64,000 nt of DNA, taken from assembly GCA_963711595.1 (NCBI GenBank), contig CAVQER010000006.1, forward strand, positions 124,001-188,000, read 5' to 3'. Origin of the DNA: JAUSIF01 sp963711595. GTDB lineage: Bacteria; Pseudomonadota; Alphaproteobacteria; Rhizobiales; Xanthobacteraceae. Made by a program: the position numbers and the translations under genes. The notes beneath the pieces are model-generated. The model did no database searches and was not told where the DNA came from. It saw only the letters and a list, made by a program, of their open reading frames with translations. How positions within the stretch are numbered: position 1 is the first letter of the stretch; each line of letters opens with the position of its first letter. This document shows positions 1 to 11,043 of the stretch, piece after piece.

Positions 1-1085
1 TTTCCGGCACCAAGCTCGCCTGGATTCTCGACCACGTCGACGGCGCGCGCAAAGCCGCCGAGGCAGGCAAGCTCGCCTTCGGTACCGTGGATACGTTTCT
101 TCTGTGGCGCCTTACCGGCGGCCGGGTGCACGGCACGGACGCGACCAATGCCGCTCGCACGCTGCTCTTCAACATTGCGACGGGCGAATGGGATGCCGAT
201 CTGCTGCGGTTGCTCAAGATCCCGCGCAACGTCCTACCGAAGGTCTTCGATTGCGCAGCAGAATTCGGCACAACGGATGTCGGTCACTTCGGCGCATCGG
301 TCGCGATCCGCGGAATCGCCGGTGACCAGCAGGCGGCAACAGTCGGCCAAGCCTGCTTCAGCCCAGGGATGTTGAAGTCGACCTACGGCACAGGATGTTT
401 TGCACTCCTCAACACCGGCACCGATCGGGTGCGCTCGCAGAACCGTTTGCTCACGACGATCGCCTACCGGCTGAATGGAAAGTCCACGTACGCGCTCGAA
501 GGGTCGATTTTCGTTGCGGGTGCCGCGGTTCAGTGGCTGCGCGACGGATTGAAATTAATCGAACGCGCGGACCAATCCGGTCCCCTCGCCGCTGCGGCCG
601 ATCCTGGACAGAGCGTCTATCTCGTTCCCGCGTTCACCGGGCTCGGCGCGCCGTGGTGGGATGCCGAGGCGCGCGGGGCGATGTTCGGGCTTACGCGCGC
701 GACTGGACCGAAGGAGCTCGCACGCGCCGTGCTGGAAAGCGTCTGCTTCCAGACCCACGATCTTCTCGAGGCGATGCACCGCGATTGGACCGGTTCGGCG
801 GAAACGGTGTTGCGCGTAGACGGCGGAATGGTCGCGAGCGATTGGACCATGCAGCGCCTCGCCGACCTGCTTGACGCGCCGGTCGACCGGCCAGTGATGC
901 TCGAAACCACAGCGCTCGGCGCCGCCTGGCTCGCTGGTCACAAGGCCGGCGTCTGGCCTGATCAATCGGGCTTTGCGAAGAGCTGGCGCCTCGATCGCCG
1001 CTTCACGCCAGCAATGTCGGCGCAAGAGCGCGCCAAGAAACACGCGGGCTGGCGCGACGCCGTGCGCCGGACCCTCGCACGCTAA
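1..1085 (+). CDS. glpK: Glycerol kinase, C-terminal part (5' end outside window)
   Basis: Glycerol kinase phosphorylates imported glycerol to glycerol 3-phosphate with ATP in the cytoplasm. The reading frame is already open at base 3 (SGTKLAWILDHV), so the true start lies upstream of the window and the GTG at 87 is internal. The visible protein carries the FGGY-kinase C-terminal half, including GIAGDQQAA, STYGTGCF and the nucleotide-site stretch RVDGGMVASDWTMQ, and ends with TTALGAAWLAG. It is followed after 104 bp by glpR and then glpD and the glycerol importer, which fits glycerol rather than another FGGY sugar. Only the start is missing; the rest looks intact. Confidence 0.95.
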   Translation, partial: SGTKLAWILDHVDGARKAAEAGKLAFGTVDTFLLWRLTGGRVHGTDATNAARTLLFNIATGEWDADLLRLLKIPRNVLPKVFDCAAEFGTTDVGHFGASVAIRGIAGDQQAATVGQACFSPGMLKSTYGTGCFALLNTGTDRVRSQNRLLTTIAYRLNGKSTYALEGSIFVAGAAVQWLRDGLKLIERADQSGPLAAAADPGQSVYLVPAFTGLGAPWWDAEARGAMFGLTRATGPKELARAVLESVCFQTHDLLEAMHRDWTGSAETVLRVDGGMVASDWTMQRLADLLDAPVDRPVMLETTALGAAWLAGHKAGVWPDQSGFAKSWRLDRRFTPAMSAQERAKKHAGWRDAVRRTLAR

Positions 1086-1189
1086 CCAAAAATTCTCTCC
1101 GGAACGCTGGCTTTCTCATTCCCGGCATCGCGGGACTTGTCTTCAGGTCGCTTTCGTTTCATTTTCGCGCCGAGGGCAGATCGCAACCC

Positions 1190-1966
1190 ATGCTCATCCC
1201 GCGACAGCAGGCGATTGTCGATCTCGCGCGCCAAGCCGGGCGCGTGACGGTCGAGGATCTCGCCGGCCGCTTCGAAGTGACCCCGCAAACAATCCGCAAG
1301 GATCTGAACGAGCTTTGCGACAAGCGGATGCTCACGCGCATCCACGGCGGCGCGATTCTGGCGTCCGGCATTCACAACGTCGGTTACGACGCGCGTCGCA
1401 CGATCGCGATGGAAGCGAAGGAAGAAATCGGTCACGCGACCGCGGCACTCGTTCCCAACGACGCTTCGCTCTTCATCAACATCGGCACGACGACGGAAGC
1501 TGTCGCTCGCGCGATGCTTCAACACTCCGGACTCATGGTGATCACGAATAATCTCAACGTTGCGAGCCTGATGCGCGGCTATTCTCAGATCGAGGTTGTG
1601 ATCGCCGGCGGTCTTGTCCGCCATGCCGACGGCGGGATCGTTGGTGAGGCGGCGATCGATTTCATCCGCCAGTTCCGGGTGGACTACGCTGTGATCGGTG
1701 TGTCCGCGATCGATCAGGATGGTGCGCTCCTGGACTTCGACTACCGCGAAGTGCGGATCGCCCAGGAGATCATTTCGCACGCACGTCACGTGATCCTTGT
1801 CTGCGACGCGACGAAATTCGAACGCTCCGCGCCGGTGCGGATCGGGCACCTCTCGCAGGTGCATACGTTCGTCACCGACTACTGCCGCCCCGCGGCCATC
1901 CGAAAGATTTGCGACGAGGCGGAGGTGCGGCTGGTCGAGGTCAGGTCCGGCCCTGAGGAGCTCTGA
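1190..1966 (+). CDS. glpR: DeoR-family repressor, glycerol 3-phosphate regulon
   Basis: This is a 258-residue DeoR-family regulator. An N-terminal winged helix-turn-helix (about residues 5-55, with VTVEDLAGRFEVTPQTIRKDL and the RIHGGA hinge) is followed by a sugar-phosphate-binding domain of the ribose-5-phosphate isomerase fold (NIGTTTEAVARAM, then VIGVSAIDQDGALLDFD). Its place between glpK and glpD makes glycerol 3-phosphate the likely effector; that is inferred from context. The start at 1190 (MLIPRQQ) matches the family; the nearest purine-rich stretch, GAGGG, is rather far upstream. TTTCG-type repeats near 1152-1170 and 1967-2015 are candidate targets. Confidence 0.9.
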   Translation: MLIPRQQAIVDLARQAGRVTVEDLAGRFEVTPQTIRKDLNELCDKRMLTRIHGGAILASGIHNVGYDARRTIAMEAKEEIGHATAALVPNDASLFINIGTTTEAVARAMLQHSGLMVITNNLNVASLMRGYSQIEVVIAGGLVRHADGGIVGEAAIDFIRQFRVDYAVIGVSAIDQDGALLDFDYREVRIAQEIISHARHVILVCDATKFERSAPVRIGHLSQVHTFVTDYCRPAAIRKICDEAEVRLVEVRSGPEEL

Positions 1967-2074
1967 TTTCGCTTTAAGCGCGGTTTTTTCGCTTGAGACG
2001 CGATATTTTTCGGTTTACGCTCCAAATCAAAGAAAACGAAGAAAATTGCGTCGCGTCAGGGCGGGAGCGTCACG
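1967..2074 (+). promoter_or_regulatory. glpD upstream region with phased TTTCGNTT repeats
   Basis: Three copies of TTTCGNTT lie at 1967-1974 (TTTCGCTT), 1987-1994 (TTTCGCTT) and 2008-2015 (TTTCGGTT). The start-to-start spacing is 20 and 21 bp, about two helical turns, so all would face the same side of the DNA. A reversed copy (AAACGAAG) lies at 2034-2041. DeoR-family repressors bind repeated TTCG-type half-sites, so these are candidate GlpR operators controlling glpD and the importer operon. The regulator assignment is inference. Confidence 0.5.
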
Positions 2075-3595
2075 TTGTCAGAGGGGTCGTTCGACGTCGC
2101 CGTCATCGGTGGCGGCATCAACGGATGCGGAATCGCGCGCGATGCCGCCGGCCGCGGACTTTCGGTTTTCCTGTGTGAAAAGGGCGATCTGGCCGGCGCA
2201 ACCTCATCCGCGTCGACGAAGCTGATCCACGGCGGCCTGCGCTACCTCGAGTACTACCAATTCCGCCTTGTCTACGAGGCGTTGCTGGAGCGCGAAGTCC
2301 TGCTGCGGGCCGCGCCCCACATCGTCCGGCCGCTCCGGTTCGTGCTTCCGCATCACAAGGGCTTGCGGCCGGCCTGGTTGATCCGTCTCGGGCTGTTCGT
2401 TTACGACCATCTCCGCGGCCGCGAGATCCTGCCCCCTACCCGCAGCGTCGATCTCACGGCAGACCCGGCGGGGAAGCCGCTGCGGCCGGAGTTTCGCCGC
2501 GCATTCGAGTATTCCGACTGCTGGGTGGAGGATTCCCGCCTGGTCGTGCTCAACGCGGTCGACGCCGCTGAACACGGGGCGGAGATCGCCACGCGCACGG
2601 AACTCACCGCCGCACGTCGCGAAGCAGGGCTTTGGCATCTCGATCTCGTCGAAGGCCGCACGCGGCGGACACGTCATGTGACGGCGCGCGCCCTCGTCAA
2701 TGCCGCGGGTCCGTGGGTCGCCGACGTCGCGCGCCGCGTCGGCGGTGCGCCGCACGCGCCGGTGCGTCTCGTGAAGGGCAGTCACATCGTGGTGCGCCGT
2801 CCCTTTGCACATGATCGCGCCTACATTTTCCAGAATGCTGACGGGCGCGTGGTCTTCGCTATTCCGTACGAGCAGGATTTTGCCCTGATCGGCACCACCG
2901 AGCTCGACTTCGCCGGCGATCCCGCCGCTGCCTCGATCAGCGGAGAGGAAGCCGATTATCTCTGTGCGGCAGCGAGCGAATATTTCCGCGACCCCATCCG
3001 CCCTTCGCAGATTGTCGCGAGCTTCGCCGGTGTTCGGCCGCTGTTCGATGACGGCGAAGTTGATGCGAAGGCGCTCTCACGCGACTACGTTCTGAAGCTG
3101 GATTCCGCTGCCGACGGACGTGCCCCGCTCGTCACCGTCTACGGCGGCAAGATCACGACCTATCGCCGCCTCGCCGAGCGCGTGCTCTCGCAACTCGCCA
3201 GCCTTTTTCCTGCGAGCCAGCCGTGGACCGCGACATCGACGCTTCCGGGCGGAGATTTCCCGGTCAACGGACTGGACGCTGAAGTCGTCAAGCTCACCTT
3301 GCTCTGCCCGAGTTGCGATCAGCGCCGCGCGCGACGCCTTGTTCACGCTTACGGCACGCGCGCGTCGAAAATCGTTTCCGGCATTCGCACCGCGGGCGAC
3401 TGGGGCCGCGATTTCGGCGCTGACCTGACGGAACGCGAGGTCCTCTATCTTATGGAGCACGAGTGGGCCCAGACCGCCGAGGACGTGTTGCGGCGGCGGA
3501 GCCGGATCGGACTTGTCGCATCGACCTCCGAGTTTTCCGCACTCGACGAATGGATGCGCGCACACCCGCGCGCCGCCGCAGCAACGGCAGCGTGA
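2075..3595 (+). CDS. glpD: Aerobic glycerol-3-phosphate dehydrogenase
   Basis: This FAD-dependent enzyme oxidises glycerol 3-phosphate to dihydroxyacetone phosphate at the membrane and passes electrons to quinone. The 506-residue protein (usual family length about 500) begins with the FAD-binding Rossmann motif VAVIGGGINGCGIARDAA (about residues 7-24). It contains the GlpD signatures ATSSASTKLIHGGLRYLEYYQ and VYGGKITTYRRLAE, and ends in the alpha-glycerophosphate oxidase C-terminal domain. Translation appears to start at TTG 2075, preceded by GGGAG at 2062-2066; the next sequence reads directly into the FAD motif, leaving no later start. The importer genes follow at once, so this gene probably leads a glpDSTPQUV operon. 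Confidence 0.96.
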   Translation: MSEGSFDVAVIGGGINGCGIARDAAGRGLSVFLCEKGDLAGATSSASTKLIHGGLRYLEYYQFRLVYEALLEREVLLRAAPHIVRPLRFVLPHHKGLRPAWLIRLGLFVYDHLRGREILPPTRSVDLTADPAGKPLRPEFRRAFEYSDCWVEDSRLVVLNAVDAAEHGAEIATRTELTAARREAGLWHLDLVEGRTRRTRHVTARALVNAAGPWVADVARRVGGAPHAPVRLVKGSHIVVRRPFAHDRAYIFQNADGRVVFAIPYEQDFALIGTTELDFAGDPAAASISGEEADYLCAAASEYFRDPIRPSQIVASFAGVRPLFDDGEVDAKALSRDYVLKLDSAADGRAPLVTVYGGKITTYRRLAERVLSQLASLFPASQPWTATSTLPGGDFPVNGLDAEVVKLTLLCPSCDQRRARRLVHAYGTRASKIVSGIRTAGDWGRDFGADLTEREVLYLMEHEWAQTAEDVLRRRSRIGLVASTSEFSALDEWMRAHPRAAAATAA

Positions 3596-3606
3596 CGGAG
3601 AATGCG

Positions 3607-4695
3607 ATGACGCTCGAATTGCGCAACGTCACGAAGCGGATCGGATCGGAGACCCATTTGTCCGACGTGTCGCTCAAGCTCGAGCGCGGCAGCCTCAACG
3701 TGCTGCTCGGGCCGACGCTGTCGGGCAAGACAACGCTGCTACGAATGATGGCGGGTCTCGACGCGCCGACAGAAGGCAAAGTGTTGGTCAACGACCGCGA
3801 CGTCACAGGCACGCCCGTGCGCAGGCGCTCCGTTGCCATGGTCTATCAGCAGTTCATCAACTACCCGAACCTCACCGTTTACGAGAACATCGCCTCGCCC
3901 CTGCGCGTCGCTGGCACCGCGCGCGACGAGATCGACCGCCGCGTACGCGAGACGGCAGGCTTGATGCGTCTCACTCCCCTGCTCGATCGCTATCCGCTCG
4001 AGCTTTCGGGCGGCCAACAACAGCGCACGGCGCTTGCACGCGCGGTCGTGAAACGCGCCGACCTGCTGTTGCTGGACGAGCCGCTCGCAAATCTGGACTA
4101 CAAGCTTCGCGAGGAACTGCGCGAAGAATTGCCGCGGTTGTTCGCGGAGATCGGTGCGATCGCCGTCTACGCAACGGCCGAACCCTCGGACGCGCTGCTG
4201 CTCAGCGGCCGCACGGCGACGTTGAGCGAAGGCCGCATCACCCAGTTCGGCCCAACGCTCGAGGTCTATCGCCGGCCCATTGATCGCGCGACCGCGGAGG
4301 TCTTCTCCGACCCGCCGATGAATTTCGTCTCCGCCAAGGTCGTAGCCGGCAAGCTGCTCTTGCCGGGCGGCGTCGTGCTGCCCGCGCGCGGGCCTCTTGC
4401 CGGTCTCACCGACGGCGAGGTCAACCTCGGCTTTCGCGCCAACCACCTGTTTTTGCGGCAGCCGAGCCAGGACGCCGTGCGCGTTCACGCGACCGTCGCG
4501 GTAGTGGAGATCACCGGCTCCGAGAGCTTCGTTCACACGCTCCACGAGGGCGCGCGCTGGGTCGCGCTCGCCCACGGCATACACGAGCTAAGCCCCGGCG
4601 CTCCGGTCGAGGTCTATCTCGATCCGCACCGGATGTTCGTCTTCGGCAGCGACGGCCGGCTCGTCGCCGCGCCGAACTTCGCGGAAGCGGCATAG
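3607..4695 (+). CDS. glpS: Glycerol ABC importer ATPase subunit 1 (H-loop degenerate)
   Basis: This is one of the two different ATPases of the GlpSTPQV glycerol importer known from Rhizobium leguminosarum. The 362-residue protein has Walker A GPTLSGKT (35-42), a canonical signature LSGGQQQ (133-139), Walker B LLLLDE (153-158) and a C-terminal TOBE/MOP-like domain. The H-loop histidine is absent: the position reads YATAEPSD, with Ala191 where VTHD is expected. GlpT has the reverse defect, so the pair would form one consensus and one degenerate ATP site. The reading frame is open further upstream, but ATG 3607 (MTLELRNV) starts exactly at the ABC fold, 11 bp after glpD. Confidence 0.93.
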   Translation: MTLELRNVTKRIGSETHLSDVSLKLERGSLNVLLGPTLSGKTTLLRMMAGLDAPTEGKVLVNDRDVTGTPVRRRSVAMVYQQFINYPNLTVYENIASPLRVAGTARDEIDRRVRETAGLMRLTPLLDRYPLELSGGQQQRTALARAVVKRADLLLLDEPLANLDYKLREELREELPRLFAEIGAIAVYATAEPSDALLLSGRTATLSEGRITQFGPTLEVYRRPIDRATAEVFSDPPMNFVSAKVVAGKLLLPGGVVLPARGPLAGLTDGEVNLGFRANHLFLRQPSQDAVRVHATVAVVEITGSESFVHTLHEGARWVALAHGIHELSPGAPVEVYLDPHRMFVFGSDGRLVAAPNFAEAA

Positions 4696-4704
4696 GAGTT
4701 CGCG

Positions 4705-5784
4705 ATGGCGCGAATTGATCTCGTTGATATCGCCCACTCCTACACGCCGCGGCAGTCGGCCGCCGAGTATGCGGTGAAGACGACCAATCTGACTTTCGCG
4801 TCGGGCGGCGCCTACGCCCTGCTCGGCCCATCCGGCTGCGGCAAGACCACGCTGCTCAACCTGATGTCCGGGCTTCTTACGCCGACCGAAGGCACGATCC
4901 TGTTCGACGGCGCCGACGTCACGAACCGCACCACTGAACAGCGCAATATCGCGCAGGTTTTCCAGTTCCCGGTCATCTACGACACGATGACCGTCTACGA
5001 CAATTTGGCCTTCCCGCTCCGCAACCGCGGCGTGAGGGGCGCCGCCCTCGATGCCCGCGTGCGCGAGATCGCCGCAATGCTCGATCTGACGCCGGCGCTC
5101 GGGCGCAAGGCGAAGGGACTGACCGCGGACTCCAAACAGAAGATTTCGCTCGGGCGGGGACTCGTACGCGCCGATGTGAGCGCGATGCTGTTCGATGAGC
5201 CGCTTACCGTGATCGATCCGCACTTGAAGTGGCTGCTTCGCTCGCAGTTGAAGCAGCTGCATCGGCGGGTCGCGACGACAATGATCTATGTCACACACGA
5301 CCAGACCGAGGCGCTGACCTTCGCGACCAAGGTCATCGTCATGTACGACGGCCGCGTCGTGCAGATCGGCACGCCCGAAGAGCTGTTCGAGCGGCCCAAC
5401 CATACCTTCGTCGGCTACTTCATCGGCTCGCCGGGGATGAACGTGTTGCCCGCCAAAATCGAGGGCAACACCGCTGTCGTCGCCGGTCATCCGATCCAGT
5501 TGCCGCAGTACTACGGCAAGCCCGCCGTTTCCGTACGCACCGAGATTGGCATCCGGCCGGAGTTCGTACGCATCGAAGAGAACGGGAATGGCTTGCCGGT
5601 CCGCGTCAGGCGCGTCGACGACGTTGGCCGCTTCAAGCTCGCGCGCATCATGCTCGGCGAGCTTCCGCTCAACGCGATCGTCGGCGAGGACGCACAGATT
5701 TCCGCGCAGTCCGCGAGCATCACGTTCGATCCGCGCCGGCTGCACGTCTATGTCGACGGCCACCTGGTCGAGGGAAAGGCCTGA
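4705..5784 (+). CDS. glpT: Glycerol ABC importer ATPase subunit 2 (signature degenerate)
   Basis: This is the second importer ATPase, 359 residues. Walker A is GPSGCGKT (41-48), Walker B MLFDE (161-165), and the H-loop VTHDQTEA is intact (His198). The ABC signature is not LSGGQ but LTADSKQ (139-145). Together with GlpS, which keeps LSGGQ but lacks the H-loop histidine, this predicts an asymmetric heterodimer. A C-terminal TOBE-like domain is present. The start ATG at 4705 follows GGAG by 6 bases and lies 9 bp after glpS. The name follows rhizobial glycerol-operon usage and is unrelated to the E. coli GlpT antiporter. Confidence 0.93.
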   Translation: MARIDLVDIAHSYTPRQSAAEYAVKTTNLTFASGGAYALLGPSGCGKTTLLNLMSGLLTPTEGTILFDGADVTNRTTEQRNIAQVFQFPVIYDTMTVYDNLAFPLRNRGVRGAALDARVREIAAMLDLTPALGRKAKGLTADSKQKISLGRGLVRADVSAMLFDEPLTVIDPHLKWLLRSQLKQLHRRVATTMIYVTHDQTEALTFATKVIVMYDGRVVQIGTPEELFERPNHTFVGYFIGSPGMNVLPAKIEGNTAVVAGHPIQLPQYYGKPAVSVRTEIGIRPEFVRIEENGNGLPVRVRRVDDVGRFKLARIMLGELPLNAIVGEDAQISAQSASITFDPRRLHVYVDGHLVEGKA

Positions 5785-5786
5785 CC

Positions 5787-6649
5787 ATGGACAAGACCAT
5801 CGACAATCGCGCGTGGTTTCTCGTCCTGCCGGTCCTCGTGCTGGTGGCGTTCAATGCCGTCATCCCGTTGATGACGGTCGTCAATTATTCCGTGCAGGAG
5901 AGCTTCGCCGGCAACGTGTTCTTCTTCGAAGGATCGAAGTGGTTTGAGCAGGTCCTGCACTCGGACCGTTTCCACGCCTCCCTGCTGCGCCAGATCATCT
6001 TCACCGCCACCATCCTCGCGATCGAAATTCCGCTCGGCGTTGCGATCGCCCTCGCAATGCCGCGCCGCGGACCGTGGGTTTCGGTGTGTCTCGTGTTGAT
6101 GGCGTTGCCGCTGCTTATTCCGTGGAACGTGGTCGGCGCGATCTGGAACATCTTCGCACTGCCGGATTTCGGCCTGCTTGGCCGAATGCTGAATGGCATG
6201 GGCCTCAACTACAACTTCACCCGCAACGCAGCCGACGCCTGGTTCACGATGGTCCTCATGGACGTCTGGCATTGGACTTCGCTCGTCGTGCTCCTCGCTT
6301 ACGCCGGCCTGATGGCGATTCCCGATGCCTTCTACCAGGCGGCAAAAATTGACGGCGCATCGCGCTGGGCAGTCTTTCGTTTCATCCAGCTTCCGAAAAT
6401 GCGCCGCGTGCTGACGATTGCCGTCCTGCTTCGGCTCATGGATTCGTTCACCATTTACACAGAGCCGTTTGTGCTGACCGGCGGCGGACCGGGCAACGCG
6501 ACCACGCTCCTTTCCATCGACCTCGTGAAGATCGCGCTCGGGCAATTCGATCTCGGCCCCGCTGCCGCGATGTCGCTGATCTATTTCCTGATGGTGCTGG
6601 CAATGAGCTGGGTCTTCTACACCGTGATGACCCGCGGTGAGGCGCGCAC

Positions 6650-6653
<4 letters not shown>
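5787..6653 (+). CDS. glpP: Glycerol ABC importer permease 1
   Basis: This is a 288-residue MalF/UgpA-type inner-membrane permease with about six transmembrane helices. The first spans roughly WFLVLPVLVLVAFNAVIPLM. The cytoplasmic EAA loop, which contacts the ATPase, reads YQAAKIDGASRWAVFRFIQLP. ATG 5787 lies 2 bp after the glpT stop and begins a normal permease N-terminus (MDKTIDNRAWF); the frame is open upstream only because it runs antiphase through glpT. The stop overlaps the start of glpQ by 4 bp (ATGA), so the two permeases are translationally coupled and form the channel together. Confidence 0.94.
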
Positions 6654-7528
<875 letters not shown>

Positions 7529-7567
7529 GATCGCCATGCACCGGCAGTACACATCCCGGTCTCTTGT

Positions 7568-7648
7568 CCGACGCCCACAACCTCCCGTGGCGTCGGCCTG
7601 CGGGGGTGGCGCGGCCCGCGGTCTTCTCGTCCGGCCTCTATCGGCCGG
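7568..7648 (+). promoter_or_regulatory. Two intercistronic hairpins between glpQ and glpU
   Basis: Hairpin 1 pairs CCGACGCC (7568-7575) with GGCGTCGG (7589-7596) around a 13-nt loop. Hairpin 2 pairs CCGGCC (7631-7636) with GGCCGG (7643-7648) around a 6-nt loop. Neither is followed by a T-run, so they look like mRNA processing or stabilising structures rather than terminators. They separate the permease part of the operon from glpUV, where the highly expressed binding protein lies. Confidence 0.5.
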
Positions 7649-7699
7649 CGAGCAGCCTCGGGTTTCGCGCTGCCGCCCCTCGCAAGGAGGGTGGCGCCC

Positions 7700-7978
7700 A
7701 TGAGTCTTTCTTGGATGGCCTGGACATGGCCGACCGCGCTTTTCTTCCTCGTCATCGGACTGATGCTTGTTTCGATGACGATCTGGCAGATCGTTTCGCC
7801 ATCGGAAGAGCGGGTCGGTGTTCTCAGCATCCCAACAACGCCCGGCGACCGGCTGTTCATATCGCTGCTCGGCGCCGCGTACATCCATCTCGCCTGGCTC
7901 GGACTCGTCGGACCCAACCTTTGGTGGGCTCTGGCGATTTCGGTCGTGTTCGCAATCGGTGTGTTTCGATGGGTTTGA
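7700..7978 (+). CDS. glpU: Small DUF2160 membrane protein of the glycerol importer operon
   Basis: This 92-residue protein has three predicted membrane helices: WPTALFFLVIGLMLVSMTIW, then a helix around LFISLLGAAYIHLAWLG, then LWWALAISVVFAIGVFRW. Proteins of this family (DUF2160) lie between the second permease and the binding protein of rhizobial glycerol importers, where the gene is called glpU; its exact role is unknown to me. ATG 7700 is chosen because a strong AAGGAGG (7684-7690) lies 9 bases upstream; a GTG at 7691 overlaps that spacing and is less likely. Confidence 0.85.
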   Translation: MSLSWMAWTWPTALFFLVIGLMLVSMTIWQIVSPSEERVGVLSIPTTPGDRLFISLLGAAYIHLAWLGLVGPNLWWALAISVVFAIGVFRWV

Positions 7979-8062
7979 GCAGTCAACGAGAAAGCCGCGC
8001 GGCGAAGCGTTCGCGTCGCATCGGTAACGGGGAATACGAACGCCAAGGAGAGGAGGAAGTCC

Positions 8063-9802
<1,740 letters not shown>

Positions 9803-9816
9803 TCGGTCAATGAGAA

Positions 9817-9898
9817 GCCCGATCGCCAAACGCGGCGATCGGGCCCGTCGTCCTGACAACGACATTGAGGCCGGGGCACGCCCCGGCCTCGTGCATTT
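9817..9898 (+). terminator. Tandem hairpins ending the glp operon
   Basis: The first stem pairs 9817-9827 (GCCCGATCGCC) with 9834-9844 around a 6-nt loop and has no T-run. The second pairs GAGGCCGGGGC (9867-9877) with GCCCCGGCCTC (9880-9890) and is followed by GTGCATTTTG, a modest T-tract. The second is the better terminator candidate for glpV transcripts; it faces the convergent SMP-30 gene. Confidence 0.65.
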
Positions 9899-9918
9899 TG
9901 CCGACACCGCCGTCCCAC

Positions 9919-10821
9919 TTAGCCACGCTTACTCATCTCCCACTGCGCCCTTCCCGCCACCTTGACCCGCAGTCGATAGACCGACGTCGACGCCGTCACA
10001 TACAGAGTCCGAAAATCCTCGTCCCCAAAACACATGTTCGCGGTCTGCTCCGGCAGGTGAATAACACCGAGGCACACGGCCTGCGGATCGAACACATGGA
10101 TGCCGCCAGGACCGCAGCAGTAGATGTTGCCCTCGACGTCCATCTTCATCCCGTCCGGCGCGCCCTTCCCTTCGCCGGTCGTCTCCGCCCAGACGCGGCT
10201 GTTCGCGAGCGTGCCGTCCGCTTTCACGTCGAACACGCGAATGTGCCGCCGCTCGGTGTCGTTCACGAACAATCGTTTCTCGTCGAGCGCGAAGCAAAGC
10301 CCGTTCGGCTGGCCGAAATCGTCGGCAAGTAGCGTGAGCGTTTTCCCGTCCGCCTCGGCCCGGTAGACGCCGCGGAAGCCGAGCTGCGTCGGCCGCGGAT
10401 TTCCGTAATACTCGATGCGCCCGTAAGTCGGATCGGTGAAATAAACTCCACCGTCCGATTTCACCACCACATCGTTCGGGCTGTTCAATTCCTTTCCGTC
10501 GTGATGGCTCGCGAGCACGGTGATGCTGCCGTCCGGCTCCGTGCGCGTAAGTTTGCTGCTCGCGTGCTCGCATACCAGCAAACGGCCTTGCCGATCCCAC
10601 GCCAGACCGTTCGACTGCGCGCAAGGCTTGCGGAAAGTGGTGACGCCCTGCCGCGTCCACTTCCGCATGTGATCACCCGGCATATCGCTGAACAGCAGCG
10701 ATTGCTCGCCCGGATGCCAAAGCGGCCCTTCGGTGAACAGAAATCCGTTCGCGATCCGCTCGAACTCGACGGCATCGCCAACAACTGACTTGAACTTCGG
10801 GTTCCGGACGCTGACGCTCAT
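9919..10821 (-). CDS. SMP-30/gluconolactonase-family protein
   Basis: This 300-residue six-bladed beta-propeller of the SMP-30/gluconolactonase/LRE family probably hydrolyses a sugar or organic-acid lactone using one divalent metal. Visible family landmarks are the early glutamate in FLFTEGPLWHP, the asparagines in SNGLAWD and LNSPNDVVVKSDG, and the aspartate in GAPDGMKMDVEGN. The start ATG 10821 overlaps the stop of the upstream tautomerase gene (ATGA), so I prefer it to the longer open frame. It is the last gene of the liv-type operon, which suggests that the imported compound passes through a lactone. No signal peptide is visible. Confidence 0.85.
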   Translation of the reverse strand: MSVSVRNPKFKSVVGDAVEFERIANGFLFTEGPLWHPGEQSLLFSDMPGDHMRKWTRQGVTTFRKPCAQSNGLAWDRQGRLLVCEHASSKLTRTEPDGSITVLASHHDGKELNSPNDVVVKSDGGVYFTDPTYGRIEYYGNPRPTQLGFRGVYRAEADGKTLTLLADDFGQPNGLCFALDEKRLFVNDTERRHIRVFDVKADGTLANSRVWAETTGEGKGAPDGMKMDVEGNIYCCGPGGIHVFDPQAVCLGVIHLPEQTANMCFGDEDFRTLYVTASTSVYRLRVKVAGRAQWEMSKRG

Positions 10822-11024
10822 TTTTGTGCCGTCTGCTTCTTGAGAACGCTCACACGCGTCGGCCCGACGTACCAATCGTCGCCGTCGACGTCTTCGAACA
10901 CGACCCAGATGTCTTCCGGCCTCAGTTGTGCGAGCTCGCCGATCGCCGCCGTCACGCGACGCGCGATCTCATCCTTTCGTTCCTTCGGGTGACCCTTGAG
11001 GATCTGAATGTTGACGAATGGCAT
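10818..11024 (-). CDS. 4-oxalocrotonate tautomerase-like protein
   Basis: This 68-residue protein starts MPFVNIQILKG, so Pro2 becomes the N-terminal catalytic base after methionine removal, as in 4-oxalocrotonate tautomerases. The length matches the family (about 62-76). ATG 11024 has GGGGAGGA just upstream; the longer open frame is not needed. Enzymes of this family interconvert enol and keto forms of unsaturated oxo acids in ring-cleavage pathways. Here it sits between livF and an SMP-30 lactonase in one operon. The true substrate is unknown. Confidence 0.85.
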   Translation of the reverse strand: MPFVNIQILKGHPKERKDEIARRVTAAIGELAQLRPEDIWVVFEDVDGDDWYVGPTRVSVLKKQTAQK

Positions 11025-11043
11025 GGCTTCCTCCCCTCGACAG

